This document shows positions 1 to 8,194 of a stretch of 64,000 nucleotides of DNA, piece after piece. How positions within the stretch are numbered: position 1 is the stretch's first letter; each line of letters starts with the position of its first letter. The stretch spans positions 50,681 to 114,680 of the forward strand of contig JADFDI010000009.1 of assembly GCA_018262985.1 (NCBI GenBank). Direction: 5' to 3'. A program made the translations under genes and the position numbers. Source of the stretch: Spirochaetota bacterium. GTDB lineage: Bacteria > Spirochaetota > Spirochaetia > Treponematales > UBA12059. The notes under the pieces were generated by a model that did not search any database, was not told the DNA's origin, and worked only from the letters and a program-made list of their open reading frames with translations.

Positions 1-1201
1 TGGTCATGATCTGGAGGCCGGGGGCCGGCGTGCGCCACATCTGGCCGATGAGGTGCGTGTGGGCGCCGACGTCGCAGGCCATGATGCCGTCGTCGGGCAG
101 GACCTCGCGGAGGATCTTGAGCGCGGCCCGCGCGCCGAAGCTGCCCTCCGGCGGCTCGAAGGCGGCGAACATGGCCGCCCGGCGCTCGGCCAGGGCCTTC
201 GAGTCCCAGGCGGAGGCGATCGGCTTCAGGGCCTCGAGGCGTTCGAGCGAGGCGCGGACGTTCCCCACGGCGTCGAGGACGCGGGGCCAGCGCATGCGGT
301 CGATGTCGGCCGGTACCGAGTCGAGGTGGGCCAGCGTCGCGTCCGGCATCCAGTCCTCGTAGTTGAACTCGATGGGATCGTAGCCGACGCCGACGACGAG
401 GTCGGCCTGCAGGTAGGTTTTCGAGACCACGTCGGAGAGCGCGTGGAAGAGGACGCCCGCGTACCACTCGTGGTCCTCGGCCAGCATCCCCTTGGCCATG
501 GGAGTCAGCACCACCGGGACGCGGTGCTTCTCGGCGACGCGCCGTACCAGGTCGGCGACGCCTGAGCGGACCGCCGAAAGCCCCACGGCGAGGAGGGGCT
601 TCGAGGCGAGCGAGAAGAGCCTTTCGAGGTCCGCGAGGTCCTCCGGGGCCGCGGCGGGCACGGGGGCCGGAACGGGCAGGCGGAAGGGGCGGAAGCTCTC
701 GGGGGCGGGCCTGGCGCCCAGGTCCTCGGGCAGGCCGAGGTGCACGGGACCGGGCATCTCGGAGACGGCGATGTTCACCGCCTTGAGGAGCTCCTGGTCG
801 ACGCGGTCGGGCGCCAGGCGGGTCGTGTACTTGGTGAGCGGGCGGAAGAGGGCCTGCTGGTCGACCGCCATCTGCACCGTGCGGCCGATCATGGGCTCCG
901 GCGGCTCGCTCGAGAGCGCGATGACGGGCGAGCGGTCGAACAGGGCCCCGCCGACGCCGGTCGAGAGGTTCGTGGCGCCGGGGCCGACGGTGCCGTAACA
1001 GGCGCCCGGGACGCCCGAGAGGCGGGCCGTGACGTCCGCCATCACGCCGGCCGCGCCTTCGTTCGAGACCAGCACGAAGTCGACGTCGGATTTTCGCATC
1101 GCTTCCATATAGTAGAGCCAGGATCCGCTCGGGACGCCGAAAACCCGCCGTATGCCGAGTTCCTTGAAACGTTGGATGATATGTTCGGCCACGTTCGACA
1201 T
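1..1201 (-). CDS. ThDP-dependent enzyme, acetolactate synthase/decarboxylase family (3' part beyond window)
   Basis: This gene is missing from the ORF track because it runs off the left edge; I translated the reverse strand from the ATG at 1201 and get about 400 residues (MSNVAEHIIQRFKELGIRRV...). The N-terminal pyrimidine-binding domain carries the family's SNEGAAGVMADVTARLSG segment, with the Glu that activates thiamine diphosphate, followed by GTVGPGATNL. The central domain (about 190-330) reads as the usual Rossmann-like middle domain, and the pyrophosphate-binding domain begins with MACDVGAHTHLIGQMW just before the edge. Enzymes of this family cleave or join 2-oxo acids; the exact substrate cannot be told. 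It is divergent from the GntR gene and faces the TRAP transporter island, so it probably acts on what that transporter imports. A palindromic operator overlaps a perfect TATAAT in its promoter. Confidence 0.85.
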   Translation of the reverse strand, partial: MSNVAEHIIQRFKELGIRRVFGVPSGSWLYYMEAMRKSDVDFVLVSNEGAAGVMADVTARLSGVPGACYGTVGPGATNLSTGVGGALFDRSPVIALSSEPPEPMIGRTVQMAVDQQALFRPLTKYTTRLAPDRVDQELLKAVNIAVSEMPGPVHLGLPEDLGARPAPESFRPFRLPVPAPVPAAAPEDLADLERLFSLASKPLLAVGLSAVRSGVADLVRRVAEKHRVPVVLTPMAKGMLAEDHEWYAGVLFHALSDVVSKTYLQADLVVGVGYDPIEFNYEDWMPDATLAHLDSVPADIDRMRWPRVLDAVGNVRASLERLEALKPIASAWDSKALAERRAAMFAAFEPPEGSFGARAALKILREVLPDDGIMACDVGAHTHLIGQMWRTPAPGLQIMT

Positions 1202-1286
1202 GGTGCCTCCCCTGCGCCTTGCCGCCGCGCGGAGTTCCGCGGTCGGCGTGGCGCGTCCCCCGGGTGTACCCGGGGCTCAATAAACC

Positions 1287-1306
1287 CTATATCCTATATT
1301 ATATAG
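1287..1306. promoter_or_regulatory. AT-rich operator 1 (CTATATC + CTATATTATATAG)
   Basis: In this GC-rich DNA the block CTATATC followed by the perfect palindrome CTATAT-T-ATATAG (1294-1306) stands out. Read on the minus strand it contains TATAAT (1303-1298), with a TTGCCA 19 bp upstream, so it overlaps the probable promoter of the ThDP enzyme gene. The same palindrome recurs before the GntR gene. Likely the binding site of the adjacent regulator (inference). Confidence 0.6.
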
Positions 1307-1441
1307 CATAACTTTCCGGGGATGGCAAGCAAAGAATCGGAACGAAGGCGGCCAGATTCCGGAGAGGCCCGGGCAGGGCGGGATTCCGCCCCTCCCGCGA
1401 CGCCTTCATATCCAAGTAGGCTAAAACGTGGTACTCTCATG

Positions 1442-1454
1442 CTATATCATATAG
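1442..1454. promoter_or_regulatory. AT-rich operator 2 (CTATATCATATAG)
   Basis: A perfect palindrome CTATAT-C-ATATAG ending 33 bp before the GntR start codon. It differs from operator 1 only at the centre base and contains a -10-like TATCAT. Centre-to-centre distance to operator 1 is 148 bp, close to 14 helical turns, which would allow looping between the divergent promoters (inference). Confidence 0.6.
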
Positions 1455-1487
1455 GATGCACTTTTCCAGAAAGGCGGTTCCCGGGCC

Positions 1488-2150
1488 ATGAAGAAGATCG
1501 TCAACCTCTCCATGCGCGAGCAGATCTACGAGGCCCTCAAGGGCATGATCCTCGACAACAAGTACGAACCGAAGACCGTGCTGGCCATCGACCGCCTGGC
1601 GGAGGAATTCGGGGTAAGCGCCACGCCGGTGCGCGAGGCCCTGGTGCGGCTCGAGGCCGAGAACCTGGTCGAACTGATTCCCAACAAGGGGGCGCGGGTC
1701 ACTGGCATCAGCGCCGACGACGTGCGGAGCATCTGGGAGCTCCGCCGGCTTCTCGAACCCTACGCGGCCCGGATGAGCGCCGCCTCGATAGACCGGGCCG
1801 AGCTGGCCGCACTCGAGGCCGATATAAGGAAGCTCGCGGCTTCGCCGAACGACGACGAGCTCTACGTCGGCACCGACACCAGGCTCCACGAGCTGCTCTA
1901 TTCCCGCGTGGAGAACGCGATGCTCAAGGACATGATCCACCGCGTCCACCTGATGTCGCACCGCATCCGCTTCTTCGCGGAGCACAGCCCCGAGCTGCAC
2001 GAGAAGGTCGTCCACGACGTCATCGCGGAACACCTCGAGATACTCGAGGCGGTGCGCAAGGGCGACCCGGAGCAGGCCGGCGTCCTGCTCCGCCAGCACC
2101 TGGAGAACGGAGAGCGGCGCACCCTGTCCGCCCTCAGGCTCGAGCGCTGA
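1488..2150 (+). CDS. GntR-family transcriptional regulator, FCD (FadR-like) subfamily
   Basis: A 220-residue protein with an N-terminal winged helix (about 8-75: MREQIYEALKGMILDNKYEPKT...LAEEFGVSATPVREALVRLEAENLVELIPNKGARV), the classical GntR DNA-binding signature, and an all-helical C-terminal FCD ligand domain (about 82-205) with the spaced Arg/His residues that often bind a metal and a carboxylate effector (RLHELLY, HLMSHRIRF, HDVIAEHLEIL). It lies between the divergent ThDP enzyme gene and the TRAP transporter. CTATATN-type operator repeats occur on both sides of it, so it very probably controls all three units and itself. The effector is likely the imported carboxylate or its metabolite; that is inference. 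Confidence 0.9.
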   Translation: MKKIVNLSMREQIYEALKGMILDNKYEPKTVLAIDRLAEEFGVSATPVREALVRLEAENLVELIPNKGARVTGISADDVRSIWELRRLLEPYAARMSAASIDRAELAALEADIRKLAASPNDDELYVGTDTRLHELLYSRVENAMLKDMIHRVHLMSHRIRFFAEHSPELHEKVVHDVIAEHLEILEAVRKGDPEQAGVLLRQHLENGERRTLSALRLER

Positions 2151-2220
2151 ACGCCTCGGGCCGTTCCCTCGCGATTTTGGCGCGCGCGGCGAGCTGGCAA
2201 CCGGACGGCCTTTCCGCGAG

Positions 2221-2246
2221 CATTTTTACTTGCAGGCGTAAAAGTG
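2221..2246. repeat. Inverted repeat CATTTTTAC / GTAAAAGTG
   Basis: Nine-base arms with one mismatch around an 8-base spacer, located 70 bp after the GntR stop. It could be a weak terminator for the GntR gene, but no T-run follows, or part of the control region of the TRAP operon. Confidence 0.35.
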
Positions 2247-2262
2247 TCGTGCTACACTCGAT

Positions 2263-2284
2263 GATATAGGATATAGGATATAAT
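2263..2284 (+). promoter_or_regulatory. Tandem GATATAG heptads running into a TATAAT -10 box
   Basis: Three direct 7-bp repeats, GATATAG GATATAG GATATAA (2263-2283), are the complement of the CTATATC unit found in operators 1 and 2. The last unit merges into a perfect -10 hexamer TATAAT (2279-2284). No -35 hexamer is visible at 16-18 bp, so the promoter may depend on the bound regulator. It is followed by the inverted repeat AATTCT-TTAG-AGAATT (2282-2297). Presumed promoter and operator of the TRAP operon. Confidence 0.6.
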
Positions 2285-2308
2285 TCTTTAGAGAATTACT
2301 CCTGTACC

Positions 2309-2344
2309 TCGGATCGATGCCGCCCGTAGGGCGGGGCCATCCGA
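2309..2344 (+). promoter_or_regulatory. Stem-loop in the TRAP operon 5' leader
   Basis: Outer arms TCGGAT/ATCCGA enclose an inner stem CCGCCC-gta-GGGCGG. It lies in the predicted leader, about 20 nt before the start codon, and could influence translation or mRNA stability. No known riboswitch fold is recognised. Confidence 0.35.
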
Positions 2345-2365
2345 ACGCTCATGCGAGGTGTTGCC

Positions 2366-4330
2366 GTGAAGAAGAAACCGGAGACCTTGGCGCAAGGCGA
2401 GAACATCGTCGAAGTCGCCGAGAAGATCATCGAGCAGAAGGAGGTGGAGTCGCGCTGGCGCAAGGGCCTCGGCTCCACCTGGAAGATCATCATCGCGGCG
2501 ATCTCGGTAGTCTTCATCGGCTACCACCTGTTCACGTCGCGCTTCGGCATGCCCGAGACCATCAAGCACCGCGCCATCCACGTGGGCTTCATCCTCGTGC
2601 TCGCCTTCCTCTACTTCCCCGCGCACCGCAAGTCGCCGAAAGGCAGGCCGAGCTGGTTCGACGTGGGACTAGCCGTCGTCTCGGCCGCGGCCACCGTCTA
2701 CACGGTCCTGAGCCGCGACGCCTTCACCGCTCGCGCGGGCGTCGCCGTCTGGCACAACATCTGGGTGGGCGGGCTCTACACGCTGCTCGTGCTCGAAGCG
2801 TGCCGGCGCGCGGTCGGCAACCAGCTGCTGATCCTGGCGGGCCTCTTCCTGCTCTACGCGGCCTTCGGCCGCTACGTGCCCGGCGTGCTTTCGCACCGCG
2901 GCTACTCGCTCGAGCGCATCATCTACATGATGTACATGACCGGCCAGGGCATCTTCGGCATGCCGATCGGCGTGTCGTCCACCTACCTGATCATCTTCGT
3001 GGTGCTCGGCGCCATGCTCGACAAGAGCGGGCTTTCGAAGCTCTTCAACGACACCGCCATGTCGGTCGGCGGCCGCTTCACCGGCGGGCCGGCCAAGGTG
3101 TCCGTCATCGCCAGCGCGCTCATCGGCATGATCCAGGGCTCCGCCGCCACCAACGTGGCCACCACCGGCGCCTTCACCATCCCGCTCATGAAGAAGGTCG
3201 GCTACAAGCCCGCCTTCGCCGGCGCGGTCGAGGCCGCCGCCTCGACGGGCGGCCAGTTCATGCCGCCCATCATGGGCTCGGTCGCCTTCATCATGGCCGA
3301 GTTCGTCGGCGTGCCCTACCTGACCATCGCCACGGCCGCCTTCATTCCCGCCGTGCTCTATTTCGCCGCCGTCTTCTTCCAGATCGACCTCCGCGCCCGC
3401 TCCCTGGGGCTCAAAGGCATCGGCAAGGAGGAAATGCCCGACACGAAGTCCACCGTGCTCCGCTACGGCCACATGATCATTCCGATCGGCGTGCTCCTCT
3501 GGCTGCTCTTCCAGGGCCGCACCCCGCTCTACGCCGCCTTCTACACCGTCGTCGCCACCGCGGTCCTCTCGTGGATGCGCAAGGAGACCCGGATCGACCA
3601 CAAGGTGCTCAAGGACGTGGCCGTCAACTCCGCGCGCTCGAGCATCTCCATCGGCGTGGCCATGGCCAACGCGGGCTTCGTGGTGGCGGTGCTCTCGATG
3701 ACCGGCATCGGCGCCATCCTGGCCGACAACATCGTCGCGCTCTCGCAGGGCCGGCTCTGGATCGCCCTCGTCCTCAGCATGGTCGTCTCGATCATCCTCG
3801 GCATGGGCCTGCCGACCTCGGCCTGCTACGTCATCGCGGCGTCCATCACGGTGCCGATCCTGACCAAGATGGGCGTGCCCCTCTTCCAGGCGCACTTCTT
3901 CACCCTCTACTACGCCGCGCTCTCCACCATCACGCCGCCCGTGGCCCTGGCCGCCTACGTCGGCGCCGGCATGGCGGGCGCCAAGCCGAACGAGGTGGGC
4001 TGGATCGCCTTCCGCCTGGCCCTGGCCGGTTTCATCGTGCCCTTCTTCTTCATCTACGCCCCCGAGATGATCCTCATCTCCGACTCGGCCTGGGCCATCG
4101 TGCTCTCCGCCCTGTCGGGCCTGGCCGGCGTGTTCCTGCTCGCCACCGCCATCGAGGGCTACTTCCTCATGAAGCTGCCGATCTACCTGCGGGCCATCGC
4201 CCTCGTGGCCGCGGTCCTGCTCCTCATCCCGGGTTGGGAGACCGACCTGATCGGCCTCGGCCTCGCGGCGCTCGGCACCCTGGGGATCCTGCTCATGAAG
4301 TCCCGCGGGAAGGTCGTCCCGGCCTCCTGA
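2366..4330 (+). CDS. TRAP transporter, fused 4TM/12TM permease
   Basis: About 654 residues, almost entirely hydrophobic after a charged 45-residue N-terminus. The first part (about 45-180) corresponds to the DctQ-like small subunit and the rest to the DctM-like large subunit, with typical segments such as GSAATNVATTGAFTIPLMKKVGY, EAAASTGGQFMPPIMG and GMGLPTSACYV...ITPPVALAAY. Such fusions belong to TRAP systems that use a TAXI-type receptor, which is the next gene. The permease sits in the inner membrane and imports an organic acid using an ion gradient. I chose the GTG at 2366 because GAGGTG lies 7 bases upstream; the ORF track uses an ATG 15 bases earlier. The substrate is unknown; a carboxylate is likely given the GntR-FCD regulator and ThDP enzyme. 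Confidence 0.93.
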   Translation: MKKKPETLAQGENIVEVAEKIIEQKEVESRWRKGLGSTWKIIIAAISVVFIGYHLFTSRFGMPETIKHRAIHVGFILVLAFLYFPAHRKSPKGRPSWFDVGLAVVSAAATVYTVLSRDAFTARAGVAVWHNIWVGGLYTLLVLEACRRAVGNQLLILAGLFLLYAAFGRYVPGVLSHRGYSLERIIYMMYMTGQGIFGMPIGVSSTYLIIFVVLGAMLDKSGLSKLFNDTAMSVGGRFTGGPAKVSVIASALIGMIQGSAATNVATTGAFTIPLMKKVGYKPAFAGAVEAAASTGGQFMPPIMGSVAFIMAEFVGVPYLTIATAAFIPAVLYFAAVFFQIDLRARSLGLKGIGKEEMPDTKSTVLRYGHMIIPIGVLLWLLFQGRTPLYAAFYTVVATAVLSWMRKETRIDHKVLKDVAVNSARSSISIGVAMANAGFVVAVLSMTGIGAILADNIVALSQGRLWIALVLSMVVSIILGMGLPTSACYVIAASITVPILTKMGVPLFQAHFFTLYYAALSTITPPVALAAYVGAGMAGAKPNEVGWIAFRLALAGFIVPFFFIYAPEMILISDSAWAIVLSALSGLAGVFLLATAIEGYFLMKLPIYLRAIALVAAVLLLIPGWETDLIGLGLAALGTLGILLMKSRGKVVPAS

Positions 4331-4464
4331 TCCGGGAATCCGTCCCGGGAGCGCCCGCGAGGGCCTTCCGGGGCGGCGTCGCCGTTTTTGGAATCCGGAC
4401 CGTCCCGGTGGACGGTCCTTCAGGAAAGGAAAGTCCCGCCCGCGGGCGGAACGAGGAGGACCAT

Positions 4465-5472
4465 GTGAACAGGCTTCTTTCGAAGGCGGGCTTCGCGCTC
4501 GCGATCGTCGCCGTCGTCGCGCTGGCCGCGTCGTGCGCGCCGAAGGCCGAGGGCGCGGCGAGCTCCGCCGCCCCGACGTCGATCCGGCACATCACCATGG
4601 GCACCGCGGGCGTCGGCGGCACCAACTACCCGACCGGCATCGCCATGAGCGCCCTTTGGAACGCGAACATCCCCGGCGTGAAGGCCGTGGCCATCGCCAC
4701 CAACGGCAGCCCGCACAACATCGACCTCTTGCGCACCAAGGACGCGGACGTGGCCGTCTGCCGCTCGCTCGAGGCGTACCGCGCCCTGAACGGCGTCGAG
4801 CCCTATCCCGAGAAGATGCCCTGGATGCGCTCGCTCACCGGCGGCCTCTTCTCCGACGTGTTCCAGGTCGTGGCCACCAAGGATTCCGGCATCAAGAACA
4901 TCGCCGACTTCCGCGGCAAGCGCATCGTGGTCGGTCCCGTCGGCTCCGGCGGCGAGGTCGACGCCCGCGAGACCCTCGCGGCCTACGGCATGACCTACGA
5001 CGACATCAAGCCGAGCTTCGTCGAATTCGCCCAGGGCATCGAGATGATGCAGGACGGCCTGGTCGACGGCGGCATCATCGGCCTCGCGCTCGGCGCCGCG
5101 GCCATGCAGGAGCTCCTGCTCGAGGGCGACGTCGTGATGCTCCCCATCAGCGACGAAGCCCTGGCCAAGCTCAAGGAAAAGAACCAGTTCTACATCCGCC
5201 GCACCATCCCGGCCAACATCTACCCGAACCAGGACTACTCGGTCGAGACCGTCGGCACTCCGCCCGACATCATCATCGTCCGCGCGGACATGGAAGAGGA
5301 CCTGGTCTACAAGATGACCAAGACCCTCTACGAGAACCTGCCGGCCGTCCACGCGGTCTCGGCGCTCCTGACCCAGTTCACGAAGGATCTCGTCCTCGCC
5401 GACGACCAGATGCTCGTGCCCTACCACCCGGGCGCCCGCAAGTACTTCGTCGAGCAGGGCTGGCTCAAGTAA
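4465..5472 (+). CDS. TAXI-family TRAP solute-binding lipoprotein
   Basis: About 335 residues. A GTG start at 4465 follows GAGGAGG; the upstream ATG at 4463 is immediately closed by TGA. The N-terminus is a signal peptide ending LAASC, a relaxed spirochaete-type lipobox, so the protein is probably anchored in the periplasm. The mature part has the TAXI hallmarks: ITMGTAGVGGTNYPTGIAMS near the N-terminus (the ligand-binding Gly-rich stretch), GKRIVVGPVGSGGEVDARETLAAYGMTYDD in the middle and ALLTQFTKDL...PYHPGARKYFVEQGW at the end. It is 134 bp downstream of the fused permease and delivers substrate to it. A strong terminator follows. Confidence 0.93.
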   Translation: MNRLLSKAGFALAIVAVVALAASCAPKAEGAASSAAPTSIRHITMGTAGVGGTNYPTGIAMSALWNANIPGVKAVAIATNGSPHNIDLLRTKDADVAVCRSLEAYRALNGVEPYPEKMPWMRSLTGGLFSDVFQVVATKDSGIKNIADFRGKRIVVGPVGSGGEVDARETLAAYGMTYDDIKPSFVEFAQGIEMMQDGLVDGGIIGLALGAAAMQELLLEGDVVMLPISDEALAKLKEKNQFYIRRTIPANIYPNQDYSVETVGTPPDIIIVRADMEEDLVYKMTKTLYENLPAVHAVSALLTQFTKDLVLADDQMLVPYHPGARKYFVEQGWLK

Positions 5473-5558
5473 AATACCGTCGCAGCTTCCCCGGCGCGCG
5501 GCCAACCACCCGCGCGCTCCGGGGAACGCCCGCCGTACGCGACGGCTTCGGTACCGAA

Positions 5559-5600
5559 AGGGGGAGTCCCGCCCAGGCGGGGCTCCCCCTCCTTTTTTTT
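5559..5600 (+). terminator. Rho-independent terminator of the TRAP operon
   Basis: A long GC-rich hairpin, AGGGGGAG...CTCCCCCT with inner CCCGCC/GGCGGG pairing, is followed by eight T residues. It is the strongest intrinsic terminator in the window and closes the ThDP/GntR/TRAP island. Confidence 0.9.
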
Positions 5601-5762
5601 AATTGCGGAGCGGTCGGGCCTCGGGCGCGCCGGCGCTGCCAGGGCGCGGCCGGCGGACGGACGGGCGCGGACCGGCGCTGCCAGGGCGCGGGCCGGGGCG
5701 AGCGGGCACTCAGGCGGGCGGGCGCGGAGACGTCGCGGCGCGCCGCCGTCCGCGGGTTCCGC
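5601..5762. other. Intergenic spacer with a 19-bp direct repeat
   Basis: After the terminator the spacer holds two copies of CGGCGCTGCCAGGGCGCGG (5631-5649 and 5673-5691, 42 bp apart). No gene is supported here. The pepD promoter starts at 5763. Confidence 0.5.
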
Positions 5763-5792
5763 TCGACAGCCCGAGCCTCCGCGTCCTACCAT
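5763..5792 (+). promoter_or_regulatory. Predicted promoter of pepD
   Basis: TCGACA, 18-bp spacer, TACCAT. The start codon is 19 bases further on with GGAGG in between. Confidence 0.45.
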
Positions 5793-5810
5793 GGGCGCAT
5801 GGAGGACGCC

Positions 5811-7322
5811 ATGAACGCGAACGAGCTCGGCGCGCCGGAAGCCCTGTGGGAAGCCTTCTTCGAACTCTGCGCCGTGCCGCGACCCTCGCGCCACGAGGAA
5901 GCCGCCGCCGAGTGGGCGCTCGGACGCGCGCGGAAGGCCGGGCTCGAGGCCCGGCGCGACGCGGCCGGCAACGTCCTGGCGCGGAAGCCCGCCCGTCCGG
6001 GACGCGGGGGGGCGCCCCTCGTCATACTGCAGGCCCACCTCGACATGGTGCCGCAGAAGGCCGAGGGCTCGGCGCACGACTTCCTCCGCGACGCGATAGT
6101 CCCGCGGCTCGATCCGGACGATCCGGACTGGCTCCGCGCCACGGGGACCACGCTCGGCGCCGACGACGGCATCGGGGTGGCCGCCGCCTTCGCCCTCCTC
6201 GAGGACCGAGGGCTCGACCACGGTCCGATCGACGCCCTCTTCACCGTGAACGAGGAGAGCGGCATGTCCGGCGCCCGCGGCGTCGAAAGCGCCTTCCTGG
6301 GTGGGGATCTGCTCGTGAACCTGGACGGCGAAAAACTGGACGAGATCTGCGTCGGCAGCGCGACCGGCCAGCGCATGTCCTTCCGGCTCGAGGCCGGCGC
6401 GGACCGGACGCGCCGGGTGGCGCCGGGCGAGATTTTCGTCCGCGCCGGTATTTCAGGCCTGCGCGGCGGGCACTCGGGCGGCGACATCCACCTCGGGCGC
6501 GCGAACGCCATCACCGAGCTCGCGCGCCTGGTCGCGGGGGCGGCGCGGGTTCATGGCGCGCGGCTCGTCTCAATCGAGGGCGGCTCGGTGCCGAACGCCA
6601 TTCCCCGCGAGGCGCGCGCCGTGCTGGCGCTCGAAGCGGGCCGCGCCGACGGCTTCGAGGCCGGCCTGGCCGCTGCGGCCGCGGAGCTCCGCGGCCGCTT
6701 CGGGACGGCCGAGCCCGGACTGAGGGTCGCCGTGGAGCGCGTCGGGCTTCAGGACCTGGGCACCGCGCCGCCGCCGGCCTTCGACGCGGAAACCGGAGGG
6801 CGCTTCCTCGAGGCGCTCGCGGCCGCGCCGGACGGGCTCGCTTCGATGATGCACGGCATGGACGACGTGGCGCGGCTCTCGTCGAACATCGGCCTCGTCC
6901 GGAGCGCCGCGACCGGGGACGGGCGCCTCGTCGCGGACGGCATGCTGTTGGCGCGCGGTGCCTACGAGGACGAGCTCGACGGGCTCTGCGACGGCATCGC
7001 GCGCGCCCTCGAGGCGGGCGGCTGCTCGGTCGAGCGCGTCGCGCGCACCTCCGGCTGGGCGCCCGATCACGGGAGCCCCCTGCTCGCGGCCGCGCGCGAA
7101 GCCTGGACGGAGGCGCTCGGCGCGGAACCCGAGGCGCGGGCCACGCACGGCGGCCTCGAGTGCGGGCTCCTGCGCGCCGCGCGCCCGACCCTGGACATGA
7201 TCTCCGCGGGGCCGGACATCCGCTTCCCGCACTCGCCGGACGAGGCGGTCCGGATAGCCTCGGTGGCGCGCTTTTACGCGGCGCTCCGCGCCCTGGTGGA
7301 AAAGCTGGCGCGGCGGACCTGA
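5811..7322 (+). CDS. pepD: Aminoacyl-histidine dipeptidase (peptidase M20, PepD)
   Basis: About 503 residues, the normal length for PepD. Metal ligands sit in recognisable motifs: LQAHLDMVPQ (first zinc His and catalytic Asp), GTTLGADDGIGVAAAFALLED (bridging Asp), FTVNEESGMSGARGV (general-base Glu-Glu), LLVNLDGEKLDEICVG, and near the C-terminus GGLECGLL and GPDIRFPHSPDEAV (last His). The middle of the protein is the lid domain of this family. The enzyme is a cytosolic metallopeptidase that cleaves Xaa-His and other dipeptides, feeding amino acid pools. The start at 5811 is preferred over the ATG at 5799 because GGAGG lies just before it. The gene stands alone between the TRAP operon terminator and a convergent beta-barrel gene. 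Confidence 0.92.
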   Translation: MNANELGAPEALWEAFFELCAVPRPSRHEEAAAEWALGRARKAGLEARRDAAGNVLARKPARPGRGGAPLVILQAHLDMVPQKAEGSAHDFLRDAIVPRLDPDDPDWLRATGTTLGADDGIGVAAAFALLEDRGLDHGPIDALFTVNEESGMSGARGVESAFLGGDLLVNLDGEKLDEICVGSATGQRMSFRLEAGADRTRRVAPGEIFVRAGISGLRGGHSGGDIHLGRANAITELARLVAGAARVHGARLVSIEGGSVPNAIPREARAVLALEAGRADGFEAGLAAAAAELRGRFGTAEPGLRVAVERVGLQDLGTAPPPAFDAETGGRFLEALAAAPDGLASMMHGMDDVARLSSNIGLVRSAATGDGRLVADGMLLARGAYEDELDGLCDGIARALEAGGCSVERVARTSGWAPDHGSPLLAAAREAWTEALGAEPEARATHGGLECGLLRAARPTLDMISAGPDIRFPHSPDEAVRIASVARFYAALRALVEKLARRT

Positions 7323-7383
7323 GGCGCTCCCGCGGGACTCCGCCGGCGGCGGCGCCGCGGGGCCGCCGCCCGAGTGAAATGGA

Positions 7384-7410
7384 AGCGGCCGCCCTCGGAT
7401 GGCGGCCGCT
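7384..7410. terminator. Symmetric hairpin between convergent genes
   Basis: Perfect 10-bp stem AGCGGCCGCC / GGCGGCCGCT with a 7-base loop, placed between the ends of pepD and the convergent beta-barrel gene. No T-run on either side, so it would be a factor-assisted or bidirectional terminator at best. Confidence 0.45.
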
Positions 7411-7475
7411 CGAGAGGGTGCGGGGGTGGAAGGCGAGGCCCCGCGGGGGCGGGGAACCCCCTTTCCCCCCGGATC

Positions 7476-8081
7476 CTAGAAGCGGTAGCCGAGCGCGACC
7501 TGCACCGACGAGTAGCGGAGCGTGTCGCGCAGGTCGGAGAGCAGGGTGTAATCGCCCGCGAAGCGGGACTCCGCGTACGCGAGGTCCGCGAAGAGCCCCT
7601 GGCCGAGCTTGATGGTGAGGCCCGCGGACCAGTCGACGCCGACGCCGTAGGAGTCGTAGCCCGCCGCGTCCTTGAAGGCCTGGTTCGGCAGGGTTACCGC
7701 GAGACCGACGCGGCCCATCGGGCCCATGGTGATGCCTTCGATCTCGAGCGGCAGGCGGACCGTGGCGTACGGGGCGAGGAAGGCGAGGCTCCGGCCGGCG
7801 GCGCCGACGTCGCGGGGCAGTTGGAAGGCGAGCCCGCCGCCGACGAGCAGGAAGCGCTCGACCTCGAGCGTGTACTCGACCGAAAGGTCGAAGCCCACGC
7901 CCTCGTCCCAGACGACGTCAGGCGGATCGTAGGACGTGACGGTGCCGTCGGCGAGGATTTCCGTGGAGAGCGTGGCGAGCCCGCCTTCCAGGTCCAGGCC
8001 GACGCGGACGGCGAGCTGGGCGGAAGCGGCGGCGGCGAAGAGGACGGCGAAGGCCGCGAGCGCGGCGGTTTTGCGGTTCAT
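7476..8081 (-). CDS. Small outer-membrane beta-barrel protein
   Basis: A 201-residue protein with a clear signal peptide (MNRKTAALAAFAVLFAAAASAQ) and a mature part of alternating short amphipathic strands ending in VQVALGYRF. A C-terminal aromatic residue after an alternating strand is the usual beta-barrel insertion signal. At roughly 180 mature residues it would form an 8-stranded barrel of the OmpA/OmpW size class. Function is unknown; proteins of this type are common in spirochaete outer membranes. It is convergent with pepD and divergent from the sensor kinase, with 113 bp to the latter. Confidence 0.75.
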   Translation of the reverse strand: MNRKTAALAAFAVLFAAAASAQLAVRVGLDLEGGLATLSTEILADGTVTSYDPPDVVWDEGVGFDLSVEYTLEVERFLLVGGGLAFQLPRDVGAAGRSLAFLAPYATVRLPLEIEGITMGPMGRVGLAVTLPNQAFKDAAGYDSYGVGVDWSAGLTIKLGQGLFADLAYAESRFAGDYTLLSDLRDTLRYSSVQVALGYRF

Positions 8082-8159
8082 GTCTCGTTCCTCCGGCCCC
8101 GATGGTAGGGCGGCGGACGGACCCGCGTCAACCGGAGCGAGCGGTTCCGCATATCGCGC

Positions 8160-8188
8160 TTGCGGATACGGCCGGCGCGGGATACCAT
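8160..8188 (+). promoter_or_regulatory. Predicted promoter of the HisKA_2 kinase (leaderless)
   Basis: TTGCGG, 17-bp spacer, TACCAT. The expected transcription start, 7 bases after the -10 box, coincides with the ATG at 8195. Confidence 0.5.
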
Positions 8189-8194
8189 TCGGCC

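Noticed and set aside
2317-4464. Long frame joined to the TAXI receptor in the track (1051 aa)
   Set aside because: The part before 4465 is a His/Arg/Pro-rich shadow of the TRAP permease; the receptor has its own start and signal peptide.
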